This document shows positions 6,583 to 7,381 of a stretch of 7,381 nt of DNA, one piece after another. The notes below the pieces were generated by a model. The model did no database searches. It saw nothing but the letters and a program-made list of their open reading frames with translations, and was not told where the DNA came from. The position numbers and the translations under genes were made by a program. Origin of the DNA: Lachnospiraceae bacterium (GTDB taxonomy: Bacteria > Bacillota > Clostridia > Lachnospirales > Lachnospiraceae); contig JAFTPY010000137.1 in the NCBI GenBank assembly GCA_017463035.1, positions 1 through 7,381 on the forward strand, given 5' to 3'. Numbering within the stretch: the stretch's first letter is position 1; every line of letters starts with the position of its first letter.

Positions 6583-6590
6583 CCTCTTTC
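6583..6590 (-). promoter_or_regulatory. ribosome binding site deciding the hisD start
   Basis: GAAAGAGG on the minus strand ends 6 nt before ATG 6576. This rules out the in-frame TTG at 6606, which would place the site inside the coding region. Confidence 0.75.
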
Positions 6591-6646
6591 TGTTGCTTCT
6601 ACGCAACGTATTCTATGCTTTCGTCTATCCTATCTTTCAATCAAAC

Positions 6647-6704
6647 GATTTCCTAACCGTTAAACTGTTTCCGCACTCCCAACGGTTTCTCCCTTTAGGA
6701 AACC
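6647..6704 (-). promoter_or_regulatory. competing RNA stems spanning the hisG stop and the hisG-hisD gap
   Basis: Three pairings can be drawn by eye in the minus-strand RNA. (a) A local hairpin, 6684-6689 with 6699-6704, 6 bp, enclosing the hisG stop codon. (b) A 7-bp perfect inverted repeat, 6655-6661 with 6681-6687. (c) A longer pairing, 6647-6656 with 6695-6704, 10 bp including one G-U, which can stack outside a shortened form of (b). Stem (a) excludes (c) and competes with (b). No T-run follows, so it is not a simple terminator. The rest of the 118-nt gap holds a 5-bp hairpin (6592-6607) just before the hisD ribosome site and no coding frame. No energies were computed. Confidence 0.4.
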
Positions 6705-7333
6705 AAAGCCCGTAGCTTCGCAATCAAATCCGTAATCCGCTCCTGCTCCATCTTCATGCTGACGCGGTTTACTACCACTCTGGCGGACAACGGACATACC
6801 TCCTCAAGCACTACCAGACCGTTTTCCTTTAAGGTGGAACCGGTCTCTACAATATCCACGATTACATCGGACAAGCCTACAATCGGAGCCAGCTCGATAG
6901 AACCGTTTAACTTAATCAGCTCTACGGTCTGATGCTTCTGCTTTACAAAATAATCCTTGGCAATATGCGGATACTTGGTGGCAACACGGATGATTTCACC
7001 GTTTCCTAAAAGCTCTCTTGCGGACTCCGGACCGGCCACACACATGCGGCACTTACCCATGCCGAGGTCAAGTACCTCGTAAAGCTCTCTGCCTTCCTCT
7101 AAAATCGTATCCTTACCTACCACGCCGATATCCGCCGCACCGTACTCCACATAGGTCGGCACATCGTTGGCTTTTGCAAGGAAAAACTTCATTTTCAGCT
7201 CTTCGTTGGTAAATATCAGCTTTCTGGAATCCTTATCCTTGATTTCCTCACAGGTAACACCTACCTGCTCCAACAGCTCCAATGCCTTCTTGGCAAGTCT
7301 GCCCTTTGCCAAGGCAATTGTAATATATTCCAT
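6695..7333 (-). CDS. hisG: ATP phosphoribosyltransferase HisG, short form
   Basis: HisG joins ATP and PRPP to form PR-ATP, the first and feedback-controlled step. At 212 residues this is the short form, which lacks the C-terminal allosteric domain and in known bacteria works in a complex with HisZ. Signatures are ITIALAKGRL (4-13), YGAADIGVVGKD (64-75), and the PRPP-binding loop DVIVDIVETGSTLKEN (156-171). The start is ATG 7333, with GGAG 6 nt upstream (7340-7343). A TTG four codons earlier overlaps that GGAG and is rejected. The stop codon lies within a possible RNA hairpin. The upstream gene ends 21 nt before, and its identity as hisZ fits the short form. Histidine inhibition, if present, would be sensed through HisZ. 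Confidence 0.98.
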   Translation of the reverse strand: MEYITIALAKGRLAKKALELLEQVGVTCEEIKDKDSRKLIFTNEELKMKFFLAKANDVPTYVEYGAADIGVVGKDTILEEGRELYEVLDLGMGKCRMCVAGPESARELLGNGEIIRVATKYPHIAKDYFVKQKHQTVELIKLNGSIELAPIVGLSDVIVDIVETGSTLKENGLVVLEEVCPLSARVVVNRVSMKMEQERITDLIAKLRALVS

Positions 7334-7339
7334 ACTGTT

Positions 7340-7343
7340 CTCC
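7340..7343 (-). promoter_or_regulatory. ribosome binding site deciding the hisG start
   Basis: GGAG on the minus strand lies 6 nt before ATG 7333. The in-frame TTG at 7345 overlaps it and so cannot use it. Confidence 0.75.
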
Positions 7344-7354
7344 AATCCGAACGG

Positions 7355-7381
7355 TTAGTTCAATGTCTCAATTCCGTCTGC
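7355..7381 (-). CDS. C-terminal end of upstream gene, probably hisZ
   Basis: Only eight codons and a TAA are visible (ADGIETLN, stop at 7355-7357), 21 nt before hisG. The frame is open to the window edge. The HisZ call rests on context: a short-form HisG requires HisZ, and hisZ usually lies directly upstream of hisG in Clostridia. Eight residues are too few to prove it by sequence. Confidence 0.5.
   Translation of the reverse strand, partial: ADGIETLN

Noticed and set aside
1..7381. CRISPR array, tRNA, rRNA, insertion sequence, T-box or histidine leader
   Set aside because: No repeated spacer pattern, cloverleaf, transposase fragment, terminal repeats or leader peptide with His codons was seen. 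The operon's 5' leader lies outside the window.

Overview
The window holds most of a histidine biosynthesis operon, read entirely on the minus strand (right to left). Gene content, small HisG form, a HisI-HisE fusion, strong GGAG-type ribosome binding sites and moderate base composition suggest a gut-type Clostridia member, probably Lachnospiraceae. This assignment is an inference from style, not from a marker gene.

Layout in transcription order: the last 8 codons of an upstream gene, probably hisZ (7355-7381); hisG, short form (6695-7333); a 118-nt gap with competing RNA stems; hisD (5275-6576); a two-helix small membrane protein (5049-5243); a HAD-family hydrolase starting at GTG (4368-5033); a 68-aa DUF4177-like protein (4135-4341); hisB, dehydratase only (3523-4107); a 107-nt gap; hisA (2696-3415); a 425-aa fusion of a degenerate HisF-like barrel with HisI and HisE (1332-2609); a 44-aa single-helix membrane protein (1111-1245); a strong intrinsic terminator (1058-1091); and the first 333 codons of a MATE-family transporter (1-999, running off the left edge).

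The genes cover pathway steps 1 (HisG, with HisZ), 2 and 3 (HisE and HisI domains), 4 (HisA), 6 (HisB) and 9-10 (HisD). Missing from the window are the step 5 synthase (HisH plus an active HisF), the aminotransferase HisC and a recognised histidinol-phosphate phosphatase. The HAD protein is a positional candidate for the last, but its motif I is DFYGT, with Tyr where phosphatases normally carry the second Asp.

The most unusual item is the N-terminal half of the HisIE protein. It follows the HisF fold pattern, but both catalytic aspartates are replaced by asparagine, the first active-site loop is shortened and the glycine-rich phosphate-binding motifs are lost. It looks like a catalytically dead pseudo-HisF domain retained as part of a HisI-HisE enzyme. 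Three small or uncharacterised proteins inside the operon and one at its end add further unexplained content.
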